The notes beneath the pieces were generated by a model, which was not told the origin of the DNA, did no database searches, and saw nothing but the letters and a program-made list of their open reading frames with translations. The translations under genes were made by a program, and so were the position numbers. Shown one piece after another: positions 1-8,627 of a stretch of 64,000 bases of DNA (within the stretch, counting starts at the first letter, position 1; each line of letters opens with the position of its first letter). Origin of the DNA: Sagittula marina (lineage in GTDB: Bacteria > Pseudomonadota > Alphaproteobacteria > Rhodobacterales > Rhodobacteraceae); NCBI RefSeq assembly GCF_014196795.1, contig NZ_JACIEJ010000012.1, forward strand, positions 62,001-126,000. The letters are read 5' to 3'.

Positions 1-546
1 CCCGGCGGCCCCTCCGTTGAAGAGCAGGCAAAGCACGGCATCGAAAGGGCCTACCGATTGCCGCGCCCGCTTCTGGATCGGCCCGGATGCGATATGTCCT
101 TTTCCGGACTCAAAACAGCTTTGATGCGGCAACGTGATGGAATAATTACAGAAAATGGCGGCCTGACACGTCAGAATCGCGCAGATCTCTGTGCCGAATT
201 TCAAGCGGCAGTGCGTGATGTTCTGGCGGAGAAGACGCGACGCGCCGTTGCGCTTTACCTTGAAGAAGAGCCCGCCGAGCCCGCTTTTGCCGTGGCGGGC
301 GGGGTGGCCGCCAATATGGCGATACGCGCGGCCCTGCAAAAAATTTGCGAAACCGCTAAGGTGACATTTACTGCCCCTCCCCTAAGGCTGTGCACAGATA
401 ATGCCGCAATGATTGCCTATGCAGGATCGGAATTGCTGGCGAAAGGAATCACGCACGATATGACTTTGTCTGCTCGCCCGCGTTGGCCACTTGATCGCAA
501 GGCCTCTCCGCTAGTGGGACATGGCAAGAAAGGAGCCAAGGCATGA
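1..546 (+). CDS. tsaD: tRNA N6-threonylcarbamoyladenosine synthase TsaD, 3' part
   Basis: The reading frame is open from base 1, so the 5' end lies outside the window. The product is the C-terminal half of TsaD (Kae1/YgjD), the ASKHA-fold enzyme that transfers threonylcarbamoyl to A37 of ANN-decoding tRNAs in the cytoplasm. It begins with a PGGP motif typical of the family. It continues with the FSGLKTAL stretch, the VAGGVAAN nucleotide-binding loop and [15 protein letters not shown], all family hallmarks. The stop overlaps the gpsA start as ATGA, which indicates translational coupling. Assignment is secure; only the N-terminal metal-binding half is missing. Confidence 0.95.
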   Translation, partial: PGGPSVEEQAKHGIERAYRLPRPLLDRPGCDMSFSGLKTALMRQRDGIITENGGLTRQNRADLCAEFQAAVRDVLAEKTRRAVALYLEEEPAEPAFAVAGGVAANMAIRAALQKICETAKVTFTAPPLRLCTDNAAMIAYAGSELLAKGITHDMTLSARPRWPLDRKASPLVGHGKKGAKA

Positions 547-1505
547 GTGTTTCGATTATTGGCACGGGAGCCTTTGGCACCGCCTTGGGCATCGCACTGG
601 CCCGCGATGAGCGCGAAGTGACCATCTGGGGCCGCGATCCATACGCCGTCTCGCGCATCCGCGACCATAAGTCGTCACCGCGGCTACCGGGTGTGAAGAT
701 GCCACATAGCCTGAGCGCCACAACCGACCTGGAAAAAGCCGCTGCGGCGGAGACCGTCCTGATCGCTGTCCCGGCTCAAAGCCTGCATATGGTGTTGAAA
801 CGAATAAAATCCGCAATGGTCGGCACGCGTATCGTGTTGTGTTGCAAGGGCATTGACCTGGAAAGCGGCCTTGGCGTGACGGAGTTGACGCAGCAAGTCA
901 AACCAAGCGTCACCGTTGCGGTTCTGACGGGCCCCAGCTTTGCAGCCGACATTGCAAACGGATTGCCGACGGCGCTGACACTGGCCTGCGCGGACGAGCC
1001 CTCGGCCCGCATATTGCAGGAGAAACTGTCTACACCTGTGCTCCGGCTTTACACCACGACCGACTTGGTGGGGGCAGAGCTCGGTGGCGCGTTGAAAAAC
1101 GTCATAGCCATCGCCTGCGGTGCCTGTATCGGTGCCGGACTGGGCGACAGCGCCCGCGCCGCTCTGATGACCCGTGGATTCGCGGAGATGACGCGACTTG
1201 CCTCTGCGCTTGGTGCCCGCCCCGAAACGCTGGCCGGACTGTCTGGATTGGGCGACCTGACCCTGACCTGTACGTCCGAGGGGTCGCGCAACTTCCGTTT
1301 CGGCCTGTCACTGGGCCGAGGCGAGGATTTCGAGCCCACCATCACGGTAGAGGGTGCCGCCACCGCCCGCGCCGCGGCAAAACTGTCAGATCTTCACGGG
1401 ATTCCGCTGCCAATCACTCAGGCGACCGCGGCCTTGACCACGGGTGACCTGACGGTGCAGGAGGCAATGGACCAATTGCTGTCCAGACCCCTGAAGGAAG
1501 AATAG
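543..1505 (+). CDS. gpsA: NAD(P)H-dependent glycerol-3-phosphate dehydrogenase
   Basis: This 320-residue protein is the normal length for GpsA, which reduces dihydroxyacetone phosphate to sn-glycerol-3-phosphate for phospholipid synthesis. An N-terminal Rossmann motif ([12 protein letters not shown], residues 5-16) binds NAD(P)H. Further family motifs are [10 protein letters not shown] near residue 130, the catalytic-lysine region [12 protein letters not shown] near residue 183, and [11 protein letters not shown] near residue 230. The ATG overlaps the tsaD stop (ATGA) and yciI follows after 3 bp, so tsaD-gpsA-yciI is probably one transcription unit. Confidence 0.96.
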   Translation: MSVSIIGTGAFGTALGIALARDEREVTIWGRDPYAVSRIRDHKSSPRLPGVKMPHSLSATTDLEKAAAAETVLIAVPAQSLHMVLKRIKSAMVGTRIVLCCKGIDLESGLGVTELTQQVKPSVTVAVLTGPSFAADIANGLPTALTLACADEPSARILQEKLSTPVLRLYTTTDLVGAELGGALKNVIAIACGACIGAGLGDSARAALMTRGFAEMTRLASALGARPETLAGLSGLGDLTLTCTSEGSRNFRFGLSLGRGEDFEPTITVEGAATARAAAKLSDLHGIPLPITQATAALTTGDLTVQEAMDQLLSRPLKEE

Positions 1506-1508
1506 ATC

Positions 1509-1778
1509 ATGCTTATTGCCCTTATGGCCTTTGACAAAACCGGCGCGCTGCAAATCCGCAAGGACAACCGAGAGGCTCATCTTGCCTACATCGAGGCCAC
1601 AGGCGTGGTCACTCAGGCCGGGCCGCTGCTTGATGAGACGGGCGAAATGACTGGATCGCTGGTTGTCTTGGATGTCCCAGATATGCCTGCCGCGCAGGAT
1701 TGGGCAGACAACGATCCCTACGCAAAGGCCGGGCTATTTGAAACCGTGACCCTACGCGCTTGGAAAAAAGTGATCTGA
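1509..1778 (+). CDS. YciI family protein
   Basis: This is an 89-residue single-domain protein of the YciI/YCII fold (ferredoxin-like, dimeric). It keeps the conserved His in REAHLAYI and the Asp-Pro in NDPYAKAGLF that form the putative active-site pair of the family. The substrate is unknown. It starts 3 bp after gpsA. A truncated EVE-domain frame begins inside its last codons, suggesting that the ancestral operon order was tsaD-gpsA-yciI-EVE. Confidence 0.88.
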   Translation: MLIALMAFDKTGALQIRKDNREAHLAYIEATGVVTQAGPLLDETGEMTGSLVVLDVPDMPAAQDWADNDPYAKAGLFETVTLRAWKKVI

Positions 1779-1850
1779 CGACCTTTTGGCTATTCAAGTC
1801 GGAGACAGCCAACTGGTCGTGGGACGATCAGTTGGTGAAAGACGGCATGA
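1760..1850 (+). pseudogene. Truncated 5' fragment of an EVE-domain gene
   Basis: Translation in this frame gives FWLFKSETANWSWDDQLVKDG, the diagnostic N-terminus of EVE-domain proteins (compare YWLFKTEKSTWSWENQVARGD in the intact gene at 2484-2930). Homology stops after about 25 residues. The frame then runs into unrelated sequence up to a stop near 2029, and an IS3 transposase remnant begins at about 2079. No ATG is present at the expected position: CTG or TTG occurs where related genes overlap the yciI stop. I read this as an EVE gene cut by an insertion or deletion, not a functional short gene. Confidence 0.7.
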
Positions 1851-2078
1851 TGTTCGGAAATCCCGAACGCTCATTTGAACGCGCGAATTGGTTTTCGGTG
1901 ACCTGGATTTGTCCTTTGGCAAAAGCCAAATGGCCCCAATGGAAAAACAAAATAAGGTCGATATTTTACAGAGGTCGAGACGACACGCCTCAAGACTGCT
2001 TCAGCTCGCGTAATCCCACCCGACCTTGAGGGGATGCGGAGATAGAATTTTCTCGGCAGGATGAACGAGGCGTTTCTG

Positions 2079-2440
2079 ATGAAGAAAACACGATTGACCG
2101 AAGCGCAGATCATGAGTGTGCTGCGCCAGATTGAGTGTCGTGTCCCTGCCGCCGAGCTGAAGCGCATGTATGCCGACGTCAGCATGCAGAACGATCTGCT
2201 CAAGGAGGCTTTTGGAAAAAAGTCATTAGGCCAGCGAACCGCCGCGCGGTGGCCGAGAGAGCGATCGCAACGAAAGGCGTCACTATCGCGCTGGCGTTTT
2301 GGGCATTCTTCAGCGAGACCTGCTGCCGCTACATCCCGAAACTCGATGATAATAACGAGCAGATTGACGACCTGCCACTCGGGTTGACGAAGGCAAAGAA
2401 GAGGTGGGGCTTTGGCCTTTGTCTCCTGTACATGCGCAAC
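2079..2440 (+). mobile_element. IS3-family transposase remnant (orfA/orfB, internally deleted)
   Basis: The first frame gives MKKTRLTEAQIMSVLRQ, an OrfA N-terminus. It then jumps in frame to KRMYADVSMQNDLLKEAFGKK, normally found about 40 codons later in OrfA, so the middle of OrfA is deleted. A second frame, near 2215-2440, carries OrfB-like text (RPANRRAVAERA, SETCCRYIPKLDDNNEQIDD, RRWGFGLCLLYMRNV with K for the first R). No DDE catalytic core, complete inverted repeats or target duplication can be recognised. This is a dead element and probably the agent that broke the neighbouring EVE gene. Confidence 0.8.
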
Positions 2441-2483
2441 GTGCGCGCTAGCCGTAGGTTGTTTTCAACCCTCCTCGGTGTCG

Positions 2484-2930
2484 TCAATCCAGTGGCCGAC
2501 AGTGCTCAGGTGAGAGGCCACCCAAGTCACACACAATGCGCCATTCATCTTCTTTTACGGGCTGGACCGAGAGGCGGGAATTTTTGACCAAGACCATTTC
2601 GGCAAGCCGAGGATCGGCCTTGATCTGATCGAGCGAAACGGGTGTCGGCAGACTTTTGATCGCCTTGATATCCACGCATTCCCACCGCTGATCTTCCGTC
2701 GAACTTTCAGGGTGGGCGACAGTAATAACTTCGACGATACCTACAATCACTCTATCTCGCTGCGATAGGTAGAAGAACCCTTGGTCGCCCACTTTCATCT
2801 CGCGCATGAAGTTGCGCGCTTGGTAGTTGCGCACGCCGTCCCATTCTTCACCCGTATCGCCCCGCGCGACCTGATTTTCCCAAGACCACGTGGACTTCTC
2901 CGTCTTGAACAACCAGTATTTCTTTGACAC
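2484..2930 (-). CDS. EVE domain-containing protein
   Basis: This is a 148-residue, full-length single-domain EVE protein (PUA-like fold related to YTH readers, thought to bind modified bases). Visible motifs are YWLFKTE near the N-terminus, TWSWENQV, EEWDGVRNYQARNFMR (residues about 28-43) and GDQGFFYLSQ. The C-terminus (VCDLGGLSPE) is intact. It lies inverted relative to the truncated EVE fragment at 1760, with a dead IS3 element between. The two N-termini are alike but not identical, so this is either a relocated or duplicated copy or an independent paralogue. EVE proteins are often near defence or base-modification genes, but none is adjacent here. Confidence 0.88.
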   Translation of the reverse strand: MSKKYWLFKTEKSTWSWENQVARGDTGEEWDGVRNYQARNFMREMKVGDQGFFYLSQRDRVIVGIVEVITVAHPESSTEDQRWECVDIKAIKSLPTPVSLDQIKADPRLAEMVLVKNSRLSVQPVKEDEWRIVCDLGGLSPEHCRPLD

Positions 2931-3547
2931 TTGAGCGATCCTTCTGGGCTGGCGCCACTCAAGGCTGAGGTTCGCGACGCCTCAATCTTCCCGGGCGCAA
3001 ATTCGTTCTACGTTGGTTGAACAGTTTTTATTTGGCGACAGTTGGAAGCAGTAAGCTGATTCAGCCGGAAATGGAAACTGGAGTTGTGAGGACAATGACC
3101 GAACACCAAGCTAAACGGCACCGTCGTCACACAAATACATTCATGAATGAAGCGGAGAAGGCTGCCGCTCTGTCAAGCGCGTCTCAGAGCGAAACCACAT
3201 ACTGGTAATCCGACACACGGTTGCCGAGGTAGGCCTTGCTGAAGAAAGAGATGTCGACGTGGTCACTCGCGCAAAAGGCGCTCACAATGCTGACCGTCAA
3301 AAATAGGAACGCTTGCAGACGCGCCCGCCGATGACACCACGCGTCTCGCCAAAATCCACGACCCTTGGCTGGGAGCCTGCGGCAGTGGGACGATCCCTTC
3401 CTTCGATCCGCGTTCGTTGATGGGCGTTGCTTTTCGCGGATATAATTCGTGACGATCATTATCCTACCTGTGACGTCATGCATGACCCGCGGCTGTGCTT
3501 ACATCGACAAGCGGAATCTGCCCAGGTTAGGCCGCAAATGTGAATGC
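2931..3547 (+). other. Unassigned stretch between the EVE gene and an IS3 remnant
   Basis: About 600 bp without a supportable gene. A 63-codon frame at 3017-3208 and a 99-codon minus-strand frame at 3184-3483 are open, but neither resembles a known family, has a convincing ribosome binding site or fits the neighbouring codon style. Given the IS debris on both sides, this is most simply decayed sequence. Confidence 0.5.
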
Positions 3548-4095
3548 CTAGGCAGGCGTGCGGCGCTGGCCGTCGTCAGCCTTGCCAGACATTGACAGTT
3601 GCCAGCCCTTTGTCTGGAGTGAGGCATCGAACGTCATCCGCTCGAGAGAGATGCCGAAACCGTCTTGTTGAATCCCAGCAGCAACGCCACCGTGCGAAAG
3701 CCGAAGGAGGGTTCCTCCTCGGTTCACTGCCCGGCAGCACATGCGCGGCATGTGTGAGAGGGATATTCTTGATCGGTTCGGCCAAGCGAGAATAGACCTT
3801 CGGCGCGGATTTCACCGGCGTGGAATAGACCGTTCACCTCGGAACACCGAACCACCAGGCAAAGAGCTTGGCGATTAAAACAGCGCCGCCGTCCGCCAGG
3901 TGGCCCTGCAGCTTTTTTCGGGTCAGAAGCTCCGGCATGGCCTCGCCCTAGGCCTCCTGAAGGTCTCTGAGCTGCTTCTCGTATTGCTCACGGTTGTCTT
4001 GCCCTAGATGATCTCGTTGACAAGCGCGGTCTTACGCTTCGCCGACACCACCGTTTGGTGCCGTCGTCCATCGCCATACTCATCGCTACTTTCTC
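3548..4095 (-). mobile_element. IS3-family transposase remnant (orfA + orfB start), frameshifted
   Basis: Reading the minus strand in shifting frames recovers OrfA text (AKRKTALVNEII then GKTT after a stop, then an EQYEKQLRDLQEA-like stretch, a stop, GEAMPELLTRKKLQGHL). It also recovers the OrfB N-terminus (KLFAWWFGVPR, TVYSTPVKSAPKVYSRLAEPIK, FGFRTVALLLGFNK, KGWQ). Several stop codons and frameshifts interrupt the frames and the DDE core is absent. The group differs from the remnant at 2079-2440. Sequence near 4110-4130 (TGAATTGACCCACT on the minus strand) could be the outer end. Confidence 0.8.
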
Positions 4096-4504
4096 CCGCC
4101 CAGCATGAGCAGAAAGACAGTGGGTCAATTCAAGCTGTTATCGCAAGCCAACCACTTCATGGTCTCATCGGTTTTTAGCTGCCTTTGCGTTTCAGAAGTC
4201 ATGCTGGGAGTCGCACAATATACCCCTCCGACGAGGCTCGTGCAAAAACGCCGATCACCCTACCACCGATCGCGGTAGAACCAGACCTGCTTGTGAAAAC
4301 CGAAAAGGGAGACCCTGGCTATAGCCAAGGCCCCCCTCTCACCCACGTGCTCCCTACGCACCACACGTGTAACTGAATTTCGGGCCCAGCCGTTCTAGCC
4401 AGATTTGAATCCAAATTACCCGCGATGGTCTTTCTTGGCAAATCCGAAGTCATAGCAATTTGGTGCAATTCCGAAGTGTCGCGGATCGCCTTGGCGAGGT
4501 GAGC
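4096..4504 (+). other. Non-coding or decayed stretch left of the DUF2853 gene
   Basis: About 400 bp with no supportable gene. A 63-codon plus frame at 4185-4376 has no recognisable features. A short inverted repeat (CCTTGGCTATAGCCAGG-like, around 4312-4332) is visible but no T-tract follows, so I do not call it a terminator. Confidence 0.45.
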
Positions 4505-4846
4505 TTAAACGTAAAGGGACTCTTTCCCGAAATGCTTTGTCAGCATGTAGTAGACAACCGCGCGATACTTGTTGCGCTCTGATTTACCGTAGGTGTCGAT
4601 CACCTGGTTGATCGCCTCCATCAGGTCCGGACCGTCGGGCAAGCCCAGCTTTTTCATCAAAAAATTGACTTTCACCGTCTCCAATTCGCCGTCTTGGCTG
4701 GAGGCTACAATCGAACTGTCAGCGTTGTAGATTGACGGTCCGCATCCGATCGTGACTTTCGTCAGCAGGTCCATGTCCGGTTGCATGCCGCATTTGCTAC
4801 GCAGATCATCGGCATATTTTTCTATCAACTCATCACGTTTTCCCAT
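4505..4846 (-). CDS. DUF2853 family protein
   Basis: This is a 113-residue soluble protein that I recognise as DUF2853, a small alpha-helical family of unknown function. Characteristic text includes KRDELIEKYADDLR at the start, MDLLTKVTIGCGPSIYNADS in the middle, and NKYRAVVYYMLTKHFGKES at the end. It has no signal peptide and no membrane segment. It is transcribed away from the histidine kinase to its right; the two starts are about 210 bp apart. The family name is from memory of its conserved text and no biochemical role is implied. Confidence 0.82.
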   Translation of the reverse strand: MGKRDELIEKYADDLRSKCGMQPDMDLLTKVTIGCGPSIYNADSSIVASSQDGELETVKVNFLMKKLGLPDGPDLMEAINQVIDTYGKSERNKYRAVVYYMLTKHFGKESLYV

Positions 4847-4940
4847 GACAGTCGCTCCCTCTCATTGGACGGCAAATTGGTGCTCGTCTTTGGTTTTCCC
4901 GGCCGTTCAGACCTTGGGCACCATGGTTAACGAGAGGGTC

Positions 4941-5028
4941 AAGGAGGGCAAGGAAAATGCGCCTGCAGAGCTTCCCGCTCCGTCTGCGTGTTGCGCGAGC
5001 TGGCTCGGGACTGTTCAGAAGACCTTAA
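4941..5028 (+). other. Strong Shine-Dalgarno and 23-codon leader ORF upstream of the kinase
   Basis: AAGGAGGG at 4941-4948 stands 8 nt before an ATG at 4957, making the best ribosome binding site in the region. The frame opened by that ATG ends after 23 codons at 5028, only 29 bp before the kinase ATG at 5058, and is not in the kinase frame. The peptide is Arg-rich. It could be a leader peptide that couples translation to the kinase, or the relic of an original kinase start lost by frameshift. Only the SD and the short frame are seen directly. Confidence 0.4.
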
Positions 5029-5057
5029 TCTCGCTCCCGTATGCCTGCGGCGGTATC

Positions 5058-7319
5058 ATGGGATTTTGGCGCATGCGTCGCTTCTTTTACATCTTGGCTG
5101 CGACCGTGATGGCAATAGCGCTCGCGCTGTGGCTTGGAAATCGTTTTGCTTTGCATACGGCAGATGTGGATTTGCACAACCGGGCGCGGGCGGCGGCCTA
5201 CGTTTGGGGCAACCATCTGGAGATTTACGCCAATGAGCTTGCCGACGCCCGCAAAGGTATCTCCTTTCCCCAGTCTGCGTTCAACGATCTCAACAGACAT
5301 GCGACAGCCGAAAATGTTTTTGATTTCAAAATCTTCGATACGGACGGTCGCATTTTACTTTCGAAGCTCAACCCGGAAAGGCCCGTGAATCGCGGCGTCG
5401 TGTACAAGGACACCTCAATCGTCCAAAGGGTCGCTCGTACGGGGCAGTCAGAGATTACATTCGCGACAAAAGATGGCGAAAATGGTCAGGTCCGTCACTA
5501 CGCCGAAGTCTTTCATCCCCTTGTAAGGGGAGGCAACGTGATTGGCGTTTACGAAGTGTACATGGATGTCACTGACGCTGCAGAGGATATCCAGTCGCTT
5601 TATCGTCACTTGGTTCTGGAGGTGGGTCTCCTCATCGCTGCTCTGACGCTCATCCCCTTTGCGGTGGGACTGTTCTTCTGGTTTCAGTTGAAGAAAACCG
5701 CCCAAAATCTGGACCTTGCCCGGCAACAGGCGGAAGAGGCGGAAAAAATAAAATCCGCATTTCTTGCAAACATGAGCCACGAAATTCGCACGCCCATGAA
5801 CGGCGTCATAGCCATGGCCGAACTTCTGGAGCAGACCAGTCTGTCATGTGAGCAGCGCTCTGTAACCGCGACCATCACATCGTCCGCAGTCGCACTTTTA
5901 TCAATCATAAATGATATTCTCGACTTCTCCAAGATTGAGGCGGGGAAGATGAAGGTGCGTCCTGAACCGTTCGATTTGCTGGCTTTGGTCGAGGACGTGG
6001 CTTGTCTGTTTTCGCCGTCCGCTGCTTCGAAAGAGGTGGAAATCTGTGTTGAAAGCGTGCTCATGGCACCTGTGTATGTGCATGGCGACTCGGCACGACT
6101 TCGCCAATGCTTGCTGAACGTGGTTGGCAACGCAGTAAAATTTACGCCACGCGGCCACGTGCACATCACCGTCGACCGTAATAAAAGCGGCCTGCTTCTC
6201 ATCAAGGTTGCAGACACCGGGGTTGGTATTCCCGAAGACAAGCTCGACCATGTATTCGAAGAGTTCTCACAAATTGACGATACGGACACGCGCCAGTTCG
6301 AAGGTACAGGCCTTGGCCTTGCAATCACGCTGCGGCTGGTGCGCTTGATGGGGGGGACCCTGTCGGCGCATTCACAAGCTGGGACCGGGTCGACATTCGA
6401 GATTCTCGCGCCCATGCCGGACACAGCGGTGCCTGTAGCAGACGCAAGCTTTTGGCAGACTGCGAGACGTGCGCTGTCTGGTGTGAAGGTTCTCGTGGTT
6501 GAGCGCGACCCTTCCACGCGCTCCGCCTTAGGGCAATTGCTCAAGAACCTCGGGATCAGGCCGGTCCTGGCGGCCACGGTTGCGGAATGCGTGGAGCTGT
6601 CCAGACATGCAAACGTGGACGGAGATGCCTTCGATCTTCTCCTTATAGAATACGGTTTGTCGGACCTGGCTGTGGATGGATTGCTTGCTCACCGCCAGAC
6701 GCAAGGCGCAATCACGCTGCCTCCGGCCATCATGACATTGCGCGCGGACCGCAATCTTGCGAAATCCGAAATCACCGCAATGGGCTTCGCCAACGTCCTG
6801 CGCAAACCGCTTACGCTTGAAACCACGGCTCGTGCTCTTTGTGAAACCCTGGGACGACAGCTTGAACACGACGGCCCCTCATCGGACAATGGAGCAGCAA
6901 CTGAGAATACACTGCTCGGGAAACGCATTTTACTGGCCGAAGACAACGCTACAAATCAGTTGGTCATCCAAAAACTACTGGGAAAAAGTGGTGCGACAAT
7001 CCACATTGCCTCGAACGGTCAGGAGGCCGTTGACCTTTTCTGCCGTCTCAAGCCCGATGTTGTTCTGATGGATGTGTCGATGCCCCTGATGAACGGCTAC
7101 GATGCCACGCGAATGATACGCACAATTGAGGCGCGCGGAGCACGTGACGCCGTGCCAATTATTGCGTTGACCGCCAATGCCATGGCAGAGGATCGTCTCG
7201 CCTGTCTCAACGCCGGCATGTCTGATTTCCTTTCAAAGCCTGTACGTCGCGCAAAGCTACTCGCCAAGTTGGCAAAATGGAGCGATGACACAAAAGCTCC
7301 ACACTCACGTCGTGCCTAG
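5058..7319 (+). CDS. Hybrid sensor histidine kinase with two receiver domains (first degenerate)
   Basis: The start is placed at ATG 5058, just before a membrane anchor; an open frame runs upstream to 4752, but that part lacks kinase-like text. From 5058 the protein has 753 residues: TM1 (about 6-27), a periplasmic sensor of about 150 residues, TM2 (about 190-212), then HisKA with phospho-His H241 in MSHEIRTP. The HATPase domain follows, with N box (NVVGNAVKF), G1 (DTGVGIP) and G2 (GTGLGLAI). A first receiver-like domain (about 475-600) has Glu531 where the phospho-Asp should be. The second receiver carries LMDVSMP with Asp672, the phosphorylation site. The stop overlaps the stop of an IS5-like remnant on the other strand (CTAG), so the extreme C-terminus may have been altered by the insertion. 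The ligand is unknown. Confidence 0.85.
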   Translation: MGFWRMRRFFYILAATVMAIALALWLGNRFALHTADVDLHNRARAAAYVWGNHLEIYANELADARKGISFPQSAFNDLNRHATAENVFDFKIFDTDGRILLSKLNPERPVNRGVVYKDTSIVQRVARTGQSEITFATKDGENGQVRHYAEVFHPLVRGGNVIGVYEVYMDVTDAAEDIQSLYRHLVLEVGLLIAALTLIPFAVGLFFWFQLKKTAQNLDLARQQAEEAEKIKSAFLANMSHEIRTPMNGVIAMAELLEQTSLSCEQRSVTATITSSAVALLSIINDILDFSKIEAGKMKVRPEPFDLLALVEDVACLFSPSAASKEVEICVESVLMAPVYVHGDSARLRQCLLNVVGNAVKFTPRGHVHITVDRNKSGLLLIKVADTGVGIPEDKLDHVFEEFSQIDDTDTRQFEGTGLGLAITLRLVRLMGGTLSAHSQAGTGSTFEILAPMPDTAVPVADASFWQTARRALSGVKVLVVERDPSTRSALGQLLKNLGIRPVLAATVAECVELSRHANVDGDAFDLLLIEYGLSDLAVDGLLAHRQTQGAITLPPAIMTLRADRNLAKSEITAMGFANVLRKPLTLETTARALCETLGRQLEHDGPSSDNGAATENTLLGKRILLAEDNATNQLVIQKLLGKSGATIHIASNGQEAVDLFCRLKPDVVLMDVSMPLMNGYDATRMIRTIEARGARDAVPIIALTANAMAEDRLACLNAGMSDFLSKPVRRAKLLAKLAKWSDDTKAPHSRRA

Positions 7320-7455
7320 GTCATGTTGACAAAAGGCGGGAGCCAAAGTCGGATAGCGGCGATACCGATAAAGCCCAAGAAGCTTTTAGCGGGTTTATTG
7401 TAGCGTGTAGCGACACGGCCTACGCTTTTAATCGTATTGAAGCACTGCTCGACGA
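7316..7455 (-). mobile_element. IS5-like transposase 3' remnant
   Basis: The minus strand encodes the C-terminal end of an IS5-type transposase: VEQCFNTIKSVGRVATRYNK, then LGFIGIAAIRLW and a terminal VNMT before the stop at 7316. The rest of the gene is gone. Upstream it is fused in the same open frame to IS3 OrfB text, so the 107-codon frame at 7316-7639 is a chimera of two dead elements. No inverted repeat was found between this stop and the kinase stop. Confidence 0.75.
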
Positions 7456-7469
7456 GGTGTTCAAGGAAT

Positions 7470-7970
7470 CGAGCGATTGATTCCCCGACGCGCATCTTGC
7501 GTGATTTGCGCATGACAACTTGGCTGAGCACATCAAGCGCCTCCGAGAGGCCCTCGGAACGACGGTTGCCATAGACTGTAATCCAGTCACCAATGAAGCG
7601 CATCGCGTGCTGGATGCTCTCGAAGCGGTGGCAAGGCACGCGCTACTCCCTCAGCATCCAGAAGAAGCGTTCAAAAATGCCGTTCTGCTGCGGACAGTCG
7701 GGCGTGATAGATTCCTGTTTCAGCCCGTAGCTTCATACAATGTCCGTAAAGCGATGGCAGGTGAATACCAGGCCATTGTCCCAACGCAGCAGGGTTCTGT
7801 CACGCTTTGCTGACATTGATGCCGCCAGACTTGGCCTTCCATTTGGAGGCAGTTGCATCGCTGACCCCGTGCTTGCGGCACAGATCAGCCACGGAAATCG
7901 CGCTCACGTGTTCCTTCAAAATGCTAATGATCTGGTCTTCGGTAAATGAGCTGCGCCTCGTCTCTGGTCC
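7470..7970 (-). mobile_element. IS3-family transposase remnant (orfA and orfB pieces)
   Basis: From right to left on the minus strand, an OrfA N-terminal half (SFTEDQIISILKEH, VADLCRKHGVSDATASKWKA) ends at a stop near 7801. OrfB text follows directly in another frame: LRWDNGLVFTCHRFT, SYGLKQESITPDCPQQNG, FERFFWMLRE, a stop, then HRFESIQHAMRFIGDWITVY and NRRSEGLSEAL. More than 200 codons between the OrfA and OrfB parts are missing. The element is inactive. Confidence 0.8.
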
Positions 7971-8185
7971 GTTGGCTTGAGCCAGAGCCTATAATGCCGA
8001 CAGCACAGGGAAGAAGGTGAAAGCGCGAAACAAAAGACAGTACGGGTGCGTACATCGCGACTTGCCGGTCAGTCGGCCTCAATAGATCGCTTAACTAATT
8101 AGCGCAAAAGACATGCTAGAGCTGCGGACGCACGTGATATTGAACTTGCAGAATTGCGCCTCGGGCCGCACAGCGCCTAGGGCTG

Positions 8186-8620
8186 GTGACGAAAGGCATG
8201 CGCTTTCTGACGCGCAACACGGAGAAGTTGACTGTGGTCTGGATCATGGTTCTGGGATTGGGGATTGCTTTGGCGATTGGCGTCAGCGCCCGGTCACGGC
8301 CCCGCCAGTTCGCTTCAGAGGAGGAGGCCCGCCGCGCTTGGGCGCGACGTTATCCCGAATTGCCCGCAGGGACCGTAACCCTCACCGCGCACAGTGCCGC
8401 CGCTTTGGTGATGACGGCCGATGGGCCCGGTCTGGTCTGGCCAGCGGGAAGTGGTAACGAAACGCGACTGCTTCACGGTGCGCGTGCGCGTCCGACCCCA
8501 AAGGGACTGGACCTGCGCCTGCCCGATCCATCCGCCCCGCGCTTGCGGCTTGTGCTGCCTGCTCAACAAGTGGCGGCATGGGCCCGCATCATCGACATCC
8601 TCGCCCGGATGCAGCGATAG
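8186..8620 (+). CDS. Hypothetical membrane-anchored protein
   Basis: The protein has 144 residues from GTG 8186 (ATG 8198 would give 140; no strong SD decides between them). A single hydrophobic segment (VVWIMVLGLGIALAIGV, about residues 17-33) follows a basic N-terminus, suggesting an inner-membrane anchor with the rest in the periplasm. The soluble part starts with an acidic/Arg-rich EEEARRAWARRYPELP. No family is recognised. It converges tail-to-tail with the extensin-like gene, whose stop is 7 bp away. Confidence 0.6.
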   Translation: MTKGMRFLTRNTEKLTVVWIMVLGLGIALAIGVSARSRPRQFASEEEARRAWARRYPELPAGTVTLTAHSAAALVMTADGPGLVWPAGSGNETRLLHGARARPTPKGLDLRLPDPSAPRLRLVLPAQQVAAWARIIDILARMQR

Positions 8621-8627
8621 CGTCGTC

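Noticed and set aside
3017-3483. Two small frames (63 and 99 codons) in the left IS graveyard
   Set aside because: No homology text, no SD, and flanked by decayed elements.
4385-4420. T-arm-like TTCAAAT on the minus strand suggesting a tRNA
   Set aside because: Flanking bases do not form a 5-bp stem and no acceptor, D or anticodon arms can be drawn.
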